Origin: Zantedeschia hybrid cultivar
Lineage: Eukaryota > Streptophyta > Magnoliopsida > Alismatales > Araceae
Direction: 5' to 3'
Assembly: GCA_030544215.1 (NCBI GenBank)
Contig: JARZZO010000008.1
Location: 15,681,114 to 15,745,113, forward strand
Length of the DNA: 64,000 nucleotides
The notes below the pieces were generated by a model that worked only from the letters and a program-made list of their open reading frames with translations, did no database searches and was not told the DNA's origin. Shown here piece by piece: positions 26,001-40,100 of the stretch (position 1 is its first letter; each line of letters starts with the position of its first letter). Both the position numbers and the translations under genes were made by a program.

Positions 26001-29000
26001 GGCAGGTTGAAAATTTGTTCCTAATGGATTTTATATCTCTCTGTAGATAGTTTGATATTTCTGATTGACATCTTATCAATTTAGTCATTACCTGTTAATT
26101 AATAGAATAGCTTTGATAATGCATTTCAGAGAATAACTTGCATTGTTTGAAATTTTGTTGGATTCCATCTTCTATTGGAAAGGAGATATGGTCCATTACA
26201 GATAGAATTTTGGTAGTAGGCCTTTTCATTTTTTTTTGGAAAGTTGATATATTGCAATGATCTCCTGTTCTGTCTTCTGATCTCAATGTCCTTTAACTCT
26301 CTTATCTTGTTGTTGCACACTAAACCTTTTTCCCCCTAGTTTAATTATATTGATATTTTCCACGTTCTGTCTACCTATTTGTTTCTTCTCCTTAATAATT
26401 CATATTATGTCTACTTATATTATGTATGTTCAATTGAGGACAAATTGAGAGAAGGGAGATTGAGATGGTTTGGGCATGTTAGGCGTAGACCTAGGGAGGC
26501 TCCAGTTAGTAAAGTGGAGCATATTAGGATAGAGGAAGGGAAGAAAGGAAGGGGTAGACCTAGATTAACATGTAAGAGGGTAGTACAATATGATTCAGAG
26601 GTTTAAAACTTTTCAGAAGAGGTAGCTCAAAATCGTTTAGAGTGGAGACAAAGAATCCATATAGCCGACCCCAATTAATTTGGGATTAAGGCTTGGTTGA
26701 GTTGAGTTAGTTGAGTTGAGTATATATTGTGTATGGATAACATATTCCGCCCCCCCACCCCCCCCCAAAAAAACCCCACATGCAAAGCAACTTTCTCACA
26801 TTCTGTTAATGTATATTGGTATGCATTAATAATTCATATTTTGGTAACTGTGTTATCTCATTTCATAGAATGGCACACTGACTACTGAGAAATTACTGCT
26901 TGCATTCTAACAGAAGACGAAATAAGCTCAGTGAGGGAGGAAGAATTCCCTGAAGTAAAAGTGGAATTTCAGGCAAGCTTTTGTGCCATCTTGTGCTTTT
27001 TTTGACCTTAGTTTGATTGATTCAATGATCAGAGTTCCTTAGTTCAATCTTTTTGGGATGAAAGTAGGCAATGAAAGTGAGGTTACCTTTATGGATTGAT
27101 TTACAGGAAACATTCTTAGGCCACACAAGTCCAATTACTAGGTGCCGGTTTTCTGCTGCTGGAACTAATATTGCTAGTGCTTCTGCAGACGGCACTGTGA
27201 GGTATTTGCATGAAAGAAGATATTGAAATTGATTCATCAATTTTATTACTTTCTTCTTCCATCCCAATAATAATAATCATTGGTCATATGCTTGGGCAAA
27301 GAATATGGACACATAACTCCTCAACCTCAACATCTAGAAATGCGACTATATATTGTGGAGCTGAAATTATGTCACTCGACTGGGAATGCAGATCTGACCG
27401 TTTGGTATGCAGTTGTAGCTGAATGAAATTGTTTGTTGTGACATTTTACCTTTTAGCGAGGATTTCTTACTCTTCATGTTTTTCTCTTTCCTTTGACAAC
27501 AGCTGCTCATAGGTACAGCTGATGGTGGAATCAAAGCTTGGAATGTTGATGCTAAAAGAGTAGTTTGTGATCTCAACACAACTTCCCATTACCCTAGGTT
27601 GATGGATTTTGTGCAGGAACTCCTATGCTTAACATTTTTAATTACCCTTGTATAGCTAATCTTCCTATTTTTTTGCATTTGCAGTGTGTTGGATTTGAAG
27701 TGCAGCCCAGTGGAGCCAATTTTTGTCTCTGCAGCTGCATCTAGAAGGTACATATCACTTTTCTTACTTTTGTTGCTTGCCAAGTAGGGCAGAGTAACAC
27801 GAATCTATTTGTGTAAGTATACTTAGATTATTTAGTGTTCATGAAATCGGACAGAATTGCATTGGAAATGCCATTTGAAGGTCAGCTTAAATTTTAATGT
27901 AAAACTAAGTTTGAATTTTGAAGATTCACGGTTCGTGGCACGCTAAACATGAGACGTTGCAAGTATATTTTGGAGGTTTGTTTAATCTATAGTTTCTAAT
28001 ACCTTATTTAAGTTGTTGTTTGCATTCAAAATAAATCCTCACAGTGGATTTTATAACTAAGCAAGTTATAAAATAAATAAATATACATGCACTTTATTTC
28101 TTCCTCTGTTTAACATATTCATGCAAGTGACACAAATTAAATCATGATTCTTGAATTTCAAGGGTCTCCATAAGCACCTTCCGAAAAAAGGGTCTCCATG
28201 GGCTGTGTATGGATGTGCATGCATGTGCACACATGTGCATGGATGTGCATGCATGTGCACACAGAAGGGCACATGTGCACATGAACCCACACAAATACAT
28301 GGAGCATACTTCGCATCTTGTATGACATGGCATCTTGTCTGTCAACAGCAGTGTTTTTTGTGTTTTTCAATGGGGAGGTAGCTGGTTTTTTCAAGAGTTC
28401 AATAGGGTTGAGGCAGGGAGATCCATTGTCTCCCTATTTGTTTATCCTGGTGGCCAATATTCTCAGCAGAATGTGCAAGAAAGCAGATGCAGAAGCGTGG
28501 TTTAAAGGGGTGAAAATTGTCAGAAATTTGGTCATATGCAATACACAGATGATACACTTACCTTTCTTGAAGGATGTGCTGAGGGCTTGAAGAATTTATT
28601 GTTTGTATTGAAGAATTTTGAACATCTCTGGATTGAAGATAAATTTCGATAAGAGCTCTATTTTGGGGATTAATATGGAGGTCATAGCCATCAAAGAATG
28701 CGCCATGATGATGGGGTGTAAAGTAGAAAGTTTCCCAATTGTCTATCTAGGACTTCCTCTCCATTTTAAAAATCTAGGAAAGGTTGACTGGGATCCTCTC
28801 ATTCTAAGGGTGCAAGATAAACTTTCAATATGGAAGGCTAAGAATCTTACCCTAGGAGGAAGGATTGTTTTGTTGAATTCTGTTTTATCTGCTATTCCGG
28901 TGCACTATTTGTCAATTTTTCAGATGCCTATAACAGTTGTTAAACAACTTGATCAGATCAGGAATAATTTTTTGTGGGGAGGAACTCAATCAGATTCAAG

Positions 29001-32000
29001 GGCAATTCCATTGGTGAGATGGAAAAAAGTCTGTACACCAGTTAAGAAGGGAGGCTTAGGTGTTAAAGATTTGATTTCCCTGAATTTTGCACTGCTGGGA
29101 AAATGGCTGTGGGAACTTTTGAATCATGATGTGTTGACCCGAAAAATTTTCATGCGAAATAATATTATTTAAGCATGCATATGCACATGATTGTGCGGGA
29201 AAAAAAAAACTACTACATGGCATATGCTCACATTAATGTGAGCTCATGATATGGAAAATATGCATAGCACATGTTCATATTCGTATGAGACTATGTTATG
29301 CAAAACAAAAATAAATAAACATACACTTATGATATGAGGGTTAATGTTAAATGAAGACCCTCTTATATGCATGAGAAAACATAGGACTATATGCATATAT
29401 TAGGAGGGCAATGGGGGAAAAAAACATACCTAGGCCAAGAGGCCTTAATCGAGGCTCTTGCAAAGGCCTAAAACGGCCCCGAATCACCCCTATATGCTGT
29501 CCAAGTGCAGCCCTTAAATCTCCTTGATGGTTCCGATGAATAGGCCGAATATGGAGCCCCAAAAACGCAGCAACAAAATACCCCTAACGCTGCAAAATAG
29601 GAGCCTAAAATAGTCTCGAAATGGGCCTAAATCAGTCCCGGAATGGGCCTAATACAGTCCCAAAATGAGCCCAAAATAGCCCCAAATGGAGGCCCAATAG
29701 CAAGGGTAATGGGCCCAATAAGTGACCCAATGTAAGGCCCAATAAGGAGACCAAATGGGCCCAAAAACCAGTCCACAGGGCACCAAAACCTGCAGCCCAA
29801 AAAAGGGAAAATCTTCAAAGTCCCAAAGTGGAAATTGCCCAAAATGAAAAAATAAGCCAAGTGGACCCCCTCTCTCACTTCCCCTTTATTTAAATAGGCA
29901 AGGGGGAGGGAGGAGAGAGAGAAGAAACCGGTGGGGGGCACCCCCACCGGTTCCAAGAGAGGAACCGGTGGGGGGGAGATTAATTAAAGGGGAGAGTTAA
30001 TGGGTTCCTTAACTCCATTCACACTTGGTTAAGAATCCCACAAAAAACTCCCCATTTAATCCCCCATCTCCTTTCACACTTGGCCAAGGAGGAATTAATG
30101 GGCTAAGTCCCATTAATGAAACAAAGAAAAGGGGGGAGGGAAAAAAGGAGGAGAACCCCCCACCGGTTTGCTCTCCAAACCGGTGGGGGTGCCCACCGGA
30201 TCCCCCCTCTCTCTCATTCTCTCTCTTCTCTCTCACCCCTCTTGAATAAAAAAAAAGAAAAGAGGAGGGGAGAGAAGGGAACCGGTGGGTACCCCCACCT
30301 CGGGCTTCTCCGGTGGCACCCCCCACCGGGCCCAATTTGGGGCCTATAAATAGGACCCCATGGTCCTCAATTCAAAACACACACAAGGGCATATTCCACT
30401 CTACATATTCAAAGGGTGGGAAATTTCTAAGGAGAGGTTTTGCTGCGTTCAAGACCAAACTCGGTGTTTCTCACCCGAGTTTGTTGCGTTTTGGAGGATC
30501 TTCTCGTCCCGGAGAGCTCTCTTCTTAAGGTTTATTCCTAAGGGGAAGCTCTGCCGATTTGTCTCTTGTAAAAGCCTTCTTCATAAGGCGAAGTTCTGCT
30601 GAAATAAAAATGACTATTTTATGTCAAAATGTGTGCCTGTGTGTCATCAAATTAAATAATTAATACCATGTTTTAATACTTTAATATATATATATATATA
30701 ATTTTCTAATTACTCTAAAAAAGAATGAATTAAAAATCTGTGCATTCTCTTAGCCTAATCTTGGCCTCACCCCATACATAACTAGGCATAGATTCATAGA
30801 AAAACATACTTAAATTAAAAATGACTTAAATACCCTTCATGATTAATTAATTAATAAAACCTGTAAAATTATTTAAAATTGGTAAAATGAACATGAATAT
30901 CATAAAATTCCTAAAAAAATCAGTAATAATCAGTAAAAATCAGAAACCTAATATGAAAATCATTTTAAACCAAAATATAACTTAAATATCCTTCATATAT
31001 ACAATTAATTAATAAAAATCAGTAAATTAATCAGTAAAATTCAGTAAAAAAATAGTAAAAATCAGAAAACCAAACCTGAAAACATATAAAATTTTCGAAA
31101 TATCTAGAATACCCCAAAAAAGTTAATGAAATTACAAAAATACCCTCATCCATAATAAAATCACATAAAATTCTTAAAAAATGTCAAAATCTCTCTTATG
31201 CCCAAAATATCCTCAATATGCTAAAAATAAATAAATAAAAATCTTAGAATCTAAGTCTAATAAATATGATTTCAGGTAAAATTACCAAAATACCCTTATA
31301 ACTTAAATATGTTTAAAATAATCCTAAAATACATTCTAAGGGTTTTCAAGTTTTCTTAAAATGCTAAAAAAACTTAAAATGACCATAATACCCCTATACC
31401 TTCCAACTTAGCATAATTACAAAAATATTCTTATGGGTATAAAATACTTGGAATCAATCCAGATAATTTGGAGTCAATCCAAAACCCTATAAACCCATCC
31501 TAAACTTGGGTGAGGCCAAGAGCTTAACCCAAAACATATCTTCATATGCATGTGCTGCCTGTAGTAGTAGTGTTGCATGTTATAAGGGCATCATACGGAC
31601 GGTTAATCAAGGGTTGTCGAGTGGTTGCTTGACGTAATTAACACTGACTGAGGTCAATGGAGAGAGGTCATATACTCGGATCTTCGCTTAATCCGAAGTC
31701 CCGGACTCTCTGAGGGCTAATCCCAAGCTCTCATAGTCCAATAAACAAAATACATAAAACCGACTTATATTTCTTCAGATAAAAATAAAAAACCCTAAAA
31801 TATGACCGGATCCCTCAGATCCGATAGGAGAGACACGCTAGGTCAGGTCCCGAACCAACAGATGGCACGCCCGGTGGGACCTCTCTTTCCCTTCATCTCT
31901 TCGTCCGGTGATGCCCTCACCATAACTCTACTACTAACTTTGCCATGTCTTATGCAGGTAATCGAGTTTTCTGCTCAATAGACAGCAATGGTGGCAAGGG

Positions 32001-35000
32001 TCATGTATGGCCCACTTGTGGTGGCAACCCATGCTCAATGTGGGTATCTCACTACTCCGACTTGTTTCGGGGATTTCCCCGCAGTTGTGGGGTCACCATA
32101 TTTATTGGGAGTGATCCCAGTACCGGAACCTGCTCCGGTACAAGAGAAGAAGCGCGCCTTCCGCGCAAAGAAAGTCAACAAAGGTGGGCAACGACAGATA
32201 GTCTACACGACCAATACTATCAGCACATCTCCTGCTTTCTCATCCAGTAGGAGGCATAAGCAGAGGGGCACTCCACCGAGTACGTCCCGGACCGGGAAAA
32301 CAATATTGATTGGGGATATGCGTATCCGCCTAGATGGCGGAGAGCTGATTATTCCCAAAACCCGGCATGTCCTGACGAATCCAGTCCACAATCGGTTCGG
32401 GATTTTGCCAAAGGTTTGTCAAGATGTGGCAACCTTTAAGAAGAAGAGAAGAACGCAAAAGGCCGCTGTTCGCCAGCATGCGCCCGTTGCACCCCAATAT
32501 GTTGGGGGCAACGCCGCATCCCGAGCACGGGACGATACTATTCCCTAAAGTGGGGGCAATTACGAGGAGGTGCATGCTCTCCGCCTTAAGAAAATGTGGG
32601 TGACCAAAAAGGAAGCCCGTGAAATACGCAAGACTAGGGCCACCCTGGCAGAACAACAACCTCCCCAGCCCGCAAAGTTTCCATCATTGTTTTTTCTTGC
32701 CGTGCACAAAAGGGCCCTGGTATCAGAATCTTATTGTGTACAAGGGGATAGCATTCAATGGAACATTGTTCTCCGAAGAAATCTCAAAGACACTGAACTT
32801 GAAAAGTAGGTAGAACTCATGCAGTGCTTGTCTAACACCGAAATTGATACAAGTGAGAAGGACATGGTGCAGTGGGTTAGTAATAACAATTTCTCTGTCA
32901 AATCTTCATATGAGATGATTGAAGGTCATCTTCCTACTTATAATAGATATTCTGAAACATGGAAAGTGAAGTCTCCTTCCAAAGATAGAGCCTTTATGTA
33001 GTTGTTATTTCAAAAGAGACTAATCACTAAAGTTTTCAGAAGGATCTTCAAATCCTGATCTTCTTTGCTCTCTCTGCATGAAATGTGAAGAAACTGCAGC
33101 TCATCTATTCATTCAATGTGATATCAGCAAAGAGGTGTGGAAGATTGTGACTTCGGTCATGAATATTGAATGCAATTTTGAAAATATTGAAGGAATGTGG
33201 ATGTTCTTCAGAACATATCGGCAGATAGGGGGTTCCAATTATCAGTTTAAAATCAGGCTTCTAATCCCACATGCTGTGTGTTGGAGCATATGGGAACAAA
33301 GGAATGATAAAGTATTCAAAGGAACTAGAATATATGTGGAGAATATATGCTTCCTGGCAGCGACGTATGTATATCATTGGGGAAGGTTCATTATTGGTAT
33401 TTCTGTGGATGATTGGACTAAAAGCTATTCGTGATCTGTAAGGAGTTTCAGTTTTCATTTTTATGATGTAGTTTTCTTTTTTGTTTGATTTGAAGGTAAA
33501 GAATGTCTAGTATCTTATATCTTGGTTGTACTGCCTCTATTTATTTCAATAAAATTAGTGGTACTACCACAATTTCTTTAGGTGTCAGCATTTACCCCCA
33601 CGAGTGACCATCTCAACTTATCACATCAATTATATGTATCCACTTTCAAGTTTTAAATGCCTTTTTTTCTTTTTCTGAACTTAGTCTGTGTGTACCTTCC
33701 AGCTTCAATCTCATAATGGTAATGTTTCTTACTTTTAGGCATGCCTCAAATCGTATTGACCAATTGGGATTTGCATCATTGACTGTTTGGAATATGAAAA
33801 CGTGGAAGGCCATGGTATGATTGTATAAAACTTCGTGTTTATAGTGAAGATACTCCAATATGTTGAAATGTTTGGTGTGTGTTGGTGAAGTCAGTTCTTC
33901 CCCTTGGAAGAGATCCTCCAGCAATAACTTCGGTGTGCTTTAACCACAATGGGAAGATCTTAGCTGCATCGGCAACTGATGGAATGATTCATATGTTTGG
34001 TATCCTTAACTAATTAGTGTTCATGTGTATTATCCACTTATCTGTTCATTTCCAGTTAATGTAACTGCTGTGATCTTATTTCATTTGTTTTCTTGATACA
34101 CATTTCTCCTCTAGTTTTATAAATGTTACTGATGTAGAACTGATTGTCGAAGTCCTGTATTCAGCTTCTCGTTTATGTTCTAGTTGGTAAGCTGCTGATC
34201 TCCTTGTTAGTTTGATTTCTACCATTATCTGAAATTTGTACACTATATGAATTTAAAAGTTGTGGCTCAAGTGCACCAGACGAAGGAAATAAAAGAAATC
34301 AAATTACCATGTGAAAAGTTGACTATGGCTGTATAGCAATTATAATGATGCAAGACCGAAGCTGGTCTGGTAGATTTAGTCTGCTAATGATCCTAACCTT
34401 GTAAACATTTGCTCTTCTTTGGTCTTTTATTGATTCTAAACTTGGAAATACCCACTCCCCTGCCAGCCTAATGCTATGTTGATGGCAAGGCTTGAAAAAT
34501 CGGTTGGGGATCGGCATGGATTGGCCAACCCAGATTGGTTGTGGTCAACCGTGCCAACATGCGACCTTCCTGACCCTGCTTGGTAAATATGCCCTTGAAT
34601 TGTTCCAGTTCACCTGGATCGTGCCAATCTGCTGCTCTATGGCTAGTTTGACTGGTCATTGGGCTGTCAAACTAGCCCTTGCTGGTCATTTGCAAATGGT
34701 TAGCGATAGTTAGTTGGGTCCTCAGGGGTATATATAAACCCCCCAGTGCCTAATGGTGTGAATGGGTCGAGCTCGGATTGGATCATTCCATATCCGAACT
34801 TGGATCTGACCTCTTCGGATTCGACCAGAATCCAAATCCAAAAGTCCCATTCGCATCGGATCATATGTTGAATCTAAATCGGGTTTGAGGTAAATCATTA
34901 AAACCCTTACCCTATGGGTGAAGCTACAAGCAGAAACAGGAGGTTCACCCAGTTCTCAGGTTGTCGCCACCCCTTCTCCGGTCTCCCTCCCCTTCCCTTC

Positions 35001-37115
35001 CAAGGCAGCCAAATTGGCAACACCCACACCATTGATTTCTCCAGGTAGGGATGGAACTTGACACTGCATAAGGCGTTGCTGGGGAGGTGAAGGCGGCAAG
35101 CTAGGGGCGCTGATTTGTCCAGCCTTGATGGCGTCATAAGGGCTACACGTTGCTCAGCAGCGGCAAGGAGGTAGAAATGGGGCTGGCCGGGCTGTGCCCC
35201 CACTTCCATGATTCCATCCCCCCTCCAGATGAGCTGGACCTCCACATTACTCCTCCTGGCACTGTTGACGTTGTGACCATCGTACAGGACCAGCCCCAAC
35301 TCTACATCCTTCTCACCCACATCATAAGCGTTGTGCAGCTGCAGCCCCAAATCTGTATCCTTGGCGCCTGCATCGTCACGATCCTGGCCCTGAATCTGCA
35401 GCCACCAGTAGATCATATCGTTGTCATCACACTGCCTACAGGGGGTCGTGCTCGCCGTTGTCCGTTGCCGTTATCATCATCGTTGCCTCCCGTTCCACGG
35501 CCTCATTTACAATGCTGGCTACCGGAGCCCATTGGCCCAAATGCGGCAGTGGCAACAAAGCAGGGCTGGGGAACCCTAGATCCCCTTCCAGTACCTCGTT
35601 TGGATTTTAGGGAACCTGAGATCGAATCCGAAATAAAACCCAACATTGACCTGTTATTTGTTTGTCGGATCAAACCCGAATCTGGATGTGGCTATCCGGG
35701 TTGGATTCGGATTGGATTCCTGGTTTTAAAGATCTATTGACACCCCTACCAGTGCCCCTTCTGAGGTACCACAAGTTATTCATGCTAGTATGTATGACTA
35801 TAACCAATACCTTGTGCAATAGTACTACAGAAGTTACATGGCATGGATGGAACATGTATAATCCATGCATATCCAATATAGTGTAAGCCTATGTGGGTTT
35901 ATTATTATTATTTTTTTTCCTCTTTTGGCTTGGGTTAGACTTTGAGAATTTAGGATGAGCGCTCTGGGAGTCGAGGACTTCGGATCAAGTATGGATCTAT
36001 GAATTTGACCTCTCCCCACTGACCTTGGTCAGTATTAATTATGTCAGTCAACGATTGGCAACCTTTGATTAACCATCTGGTGGTGCCCTTTTGAAAATCA
36101 CGCACTAACATATCAATTTATGAAATAACTCTTGAAACAATCCATTCATGTTCCTTCAAATGTCTTGGAATCCTTAAGGATACACCTTGACATGATATTT
36201 TCGTTGGATCCCCTTTTGGATCCTTGAGAGATTCTTAAGGGACACACGATATATTTATGTCGTTTCTTTTTATGAATCTCTAAAGGATATTTAGAGGATA
36301 TACCCTTGAATGATTTGGCAATGACATTCCTCTTAAGATCCTTAAAGGTGTACACATAAAGGATCCTTAAAATTTAAAAGGACAGTCAAAGGAGGCATGA
36401 TAAAAAACCTTGAAGGATACTTAAAGGATACACTTGGACATGGTTCAAAGGACATGATCGAATCTTTTGTCCCTTAAGTATCCGTTTAAGGTAGATTCCT
36501 TAAAGAGTCATTTAAGCCAACCTTTACATTCAATTGGGTTCATCATGTTTAGAGGATAATGTAGCCCATTAAGAATCCATCTAATTGAACCCACATGCAT
36601 CACAAACTCAAAAGATCCACTTTATTAATTCATGAATTGCAAAGTACATGGATTTGATTAGTGGGACTTGAATGCCATTTAATCAAAATATCCACATGCA
36701 TGACACAAAGAAACATGAGTCAATACATAAAGGATCACGTAAACGGTATAAGTGAATCCAACATAGGGATCATCCTACCAATAAGAATGAATCCCCCTTA
36801 AAATCTACTAAAAAAAATGACCTTCTCTCCTTGCCTTGAAAATGGTGGATTCTTGGATGGAACAACATCGTGTATGCCTTCTTTGCATTCCAAAGAAGGC
36901 CCCTGCAGCAGCCCCCTTGGGGGGATTTTATAGTGGTGGAGGGAGAGGCCACCGATTGGGGAGGGGATGGCTGCCGTTGGAACCTCCCACCAGTGGCTTC
37001 CCTGTTTTTTTTTTTTAAATTTAGAGAGAGAGAGAGAGAGAAGAAAGGAGGGAGGGATGCAGTGGCACCCCCCACTGGTTGGAAGAACTGGTGCGGTACC
37101 ACTGGTGGAACCCTC

Positions 37116-37151
<36 letters not shown>

Positions 37152-40100
37152 CCAACCAACTGGTGGAGCTACCGGTGAGGGGGGGCTTGACCCGTACCCC
37201 CCACCGATATCTCTATCTCTCTTCATTTTTCTCCTCTTTCTTCTTTTTCTTTTTTCTTCTTTCCTTTTTTTTTTTTTTTTTGCTTGGGACCCCCCACCGG
37301 TGGGGAGTAACCGGTGGCTCATCGGTGGGTACCCCCTCTCTCTTCTTTTTTTCTTTTCTTTCTTCTCTCCTTTTTTATTCTCTCTTTGTAATTAAATAAA
37401 GAAAAACCCCCCACCAGTGGGGGTTTAAATGGAACCGGGGGGGGTGTCTTTTTTTTTTTTTTTTTTTTCCTTTGCCCTTTTTTCTCTCCTTTTGCTTTCA
37501 TGCCCAAACGCGGTGGGGGGGGATGCTTTCCACGGGACATGTGTCGGAGGCAGAGACAAGGGCATGTGTCCCGTGTTTGATTTGCTTCACACGCTTTTGT
37601 TGGCTTCATCACGTGCGATTGACTTGCATTATCTCTGATGTCGGAAAATTTTTCCTCTTTGGCTTAGGGATCGCAACCCTAGTTTGAACATTAGGACACC
37701 TTGAAAATGTTGCGATCTGTCCGAAGCTTCTTGGACCTTTGAGAGTAAACCAATCTTTATGATGTCAACCCACTGGAGTTTCGTTTTCTTTTGGGCTTGC
37801 ATAGTCCTACTCCAGGTGTTCTTGTGAATCAAAGGCTCCAACCAGACCCACATTTGCAGTTTTCGAGCTGGATTCAACTGAATTTCTTTACGAATCGTGG
37901 CCTGTGCCATTTGAAACTTCGGAGGGCCTCCCTGGCTTCTTGGATATTTCCAACAACACCTGACATGACCTGATACTTTGAGGCCTTTCTGTCATCCATA
38001 CTGGGGGGCCTCCTTGAGAATATTTGGGCAATGTATTTTATCTTTCAACACTTGCCTGACTTCAGAATTTTAAGGTATAAACAATCCAATTTTGGCTTTT
38101 TCAAGCACACTAGGAAGAGTGCCATGAAGTGGCCAATGCTTTGACCCATGTCAAGGCGGTATGATTGGAATGTTTGGAATAGCCTTTGTGAGTCTCAAAC
38201 TACATTGAATTACTTCTCGCCATTCGACGACATTTGAGATCTTCGGAGCACTAAACACTCCTCTTCGGCTTTTCCCACATTCGAAAGAGTGTCCGGAATA
38301 GCCTGACTTTCGTGGCCTTCAAGGCAAATGTGGCTTGTGAATGTTGTGCAATATTGGTCCTTTGTCATTTTTCGACATTTACTCATATTTCAAACTTTTT
38401 GAGTGTGAATAATCTCTTTTTGGCTTTTTAGGGCACATTGTAAAAGTGGTTCTAATTGGCCGGAGCTTTGACTTTATCGAGCTGAACTTTGTAATTTCGC
38501 TACGGTCCGCCGGCCTTCATTTTGTCTGTTCACATTTTAAACTCTTTGTAGTGAATTGTACTCAATTCTTTCTTTTCTCTTGCATGTAGATCGCTTCTTT
38601 CCTCCTTTGTGCCATGGCTGAGGTTGGAGATTTCCCTTCTTCTCAGAGTCGGTGTTGGCCTCTCCTAGTGTTGTCTTTTGTTTATGTGATTTGACTATCT
38701 CGAGGGCTTGTCTTGGATAACACATTCATCCATTAGAGAGACACTGACTTCGAGGCATTTGTGTGACTTTTCATCTATTTTTTTTTTCAAAACTAACTCT
38801 AGTGCCCTTTCAGATTTTCGCTAGAATTATCTCCCTCTTATTTTTGCCTGTGCACCCTTACGATTTTCACGTAGCGGGGTTACCCATTTTTGCCTGCGAC
38901 GTCCTCTTGGATTTTCACCTCAATCGGGTTTGGGACCTTTTTGCCTTTAGCTGTTCCCTTTTGAGGGGATAACTAGCTAAGTCTGTCGAAACACCTCGTT
39001 TTAAGTTCTTTCTTTTTTCTTTTTTTCTTTTTTTGAACAATTATTTCTTTTGATTTGGTAGGGAATCATGGCTTCCTTGAGGGCCGAATTGGTAGAGTCT
39101 TTTAGAAGACTTAAGATATAACCAGAACTTTTAGGATCTCTAAGGATACAAGGGCTCCTCGTAGTTGTAAAGTTTTTTAGGTTTTCGAGGGCACAAAGAC
39201 TCCGAGGGGATTAGGACTTTTGAGTTTTCAAGGATACAATGTCTCCCAGGGACCAAAGAGTTTTTAGACTTCAAGGAAACAGCGCCTCTTAGGGGTCAAA
39301 GAGTTTTAGGCTTAAAGGACACCGGCTCCTAGGGGCCAAAAACTTCGAGGATACAACGGCTCTTAAAAAACTTCAAGGATACATCGGTTCCTAGGGGCCA
39401 AAGACTTCGAAGATACCATGGCTCCCAAGGGCCGATGATTTTTTTTTTTCCCAAGTAGTTTTAACGCCTTTGCGGGTTTTCTTCAAAACTAGCCCCTTTT
39501 TACTTTTGCATGTGTATCCTTGCGAGTTTTTCAAATAGCAGGGTTTCTTATTTCTGCCTGATATGTCCTTTCGGATTTTCACCTTAGTTGGATTTTTTTT
39601 AAAGACCTTTTTGCCCTTAAACGAATCTTCTCTAGGGAAGAACTAGTTAAGCCCATCAGAGCACCTCATTTTTTAGCTCTCTTTCTCTCTCTCTCTCTCA
39701 AGCAAACACACATTTTTTGGTCGGCAGGGAATTGGGCTTTCCTCAGGGTCAAGTGGTAAAGATTTTCCGATAAAAGGAGGATTTTATTTTCTTTTTGGGT
39801 TTTGGAAGGCTTTCATGACTCCGGATGACCACGAACTTTGAGTTTTTCAAGGGACAAAGGCTCTAGACAACCATAGATTTTAATTTTTTTTAAAGGGGAC
39901 AAAGACTCCAAGCAACCATGGATTTTGATTTTGTTTTTAAGGGGATAAAGACTCCAAGTTGTCATAGACTTTAGATTTTTCAAAGATATAAAGACTCTAG
40001 GTAGCTATGGATTTTAGAATTTTCAAGGAGATAAAGGCTCTAGATAGCCATGATTTTTTTTTTGGATCTTCAAGGGGGGTAAAGGCTCCAAGTGGCCATG

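Larger units (their letters stand above)
28336..33575 (+). mobile_element. Second L1-type LINE, 5' truncated and interrupted
   Basis: The left part (28,336-29,131) encodes the RT from about motif B (GLRQGDPLSPYLFIL), the catalytic box as YTDDT, and then the thumb (WKAKNLTLGGRIVLLNSV, NNFLWGG, GGLGVKDL). The right part (from about 32,665 to 33,575) resumes near FPSLFFLAVHKR. It continues with WNIVLRRNLKD and the zf-RVT segment (CMKCEETAAHLFIQCD, CWSIWEQRNDKVF), ending with an AATAAAA signal near 33,548. About 110 residues between the two parts are gone, together with the 3' part of the inserted LTR element. Confidence 0.82.

Noticed and set aside
28066..28394. Cys/His-rich frames (HMHAHPCTCVHMH) as zinc-binding proteins
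   Set aside because: They are direct translations of the GTGCATG minisatellite in several frames.
34480..34700. Possible third palindromic MITE (CAAGGCTTGAAAAATCGG...CCCTTG)
   Set aside because: The ends match only loosely and the flanking octamers (GTTGATGG, CTGGTCAT) do not agree.
36770..37399. Pro- and Phe-rich frames on both strands of the LTR
   Set aside because: Generated by poly-C, TTC and GGTGG tracts; no conserved feature.
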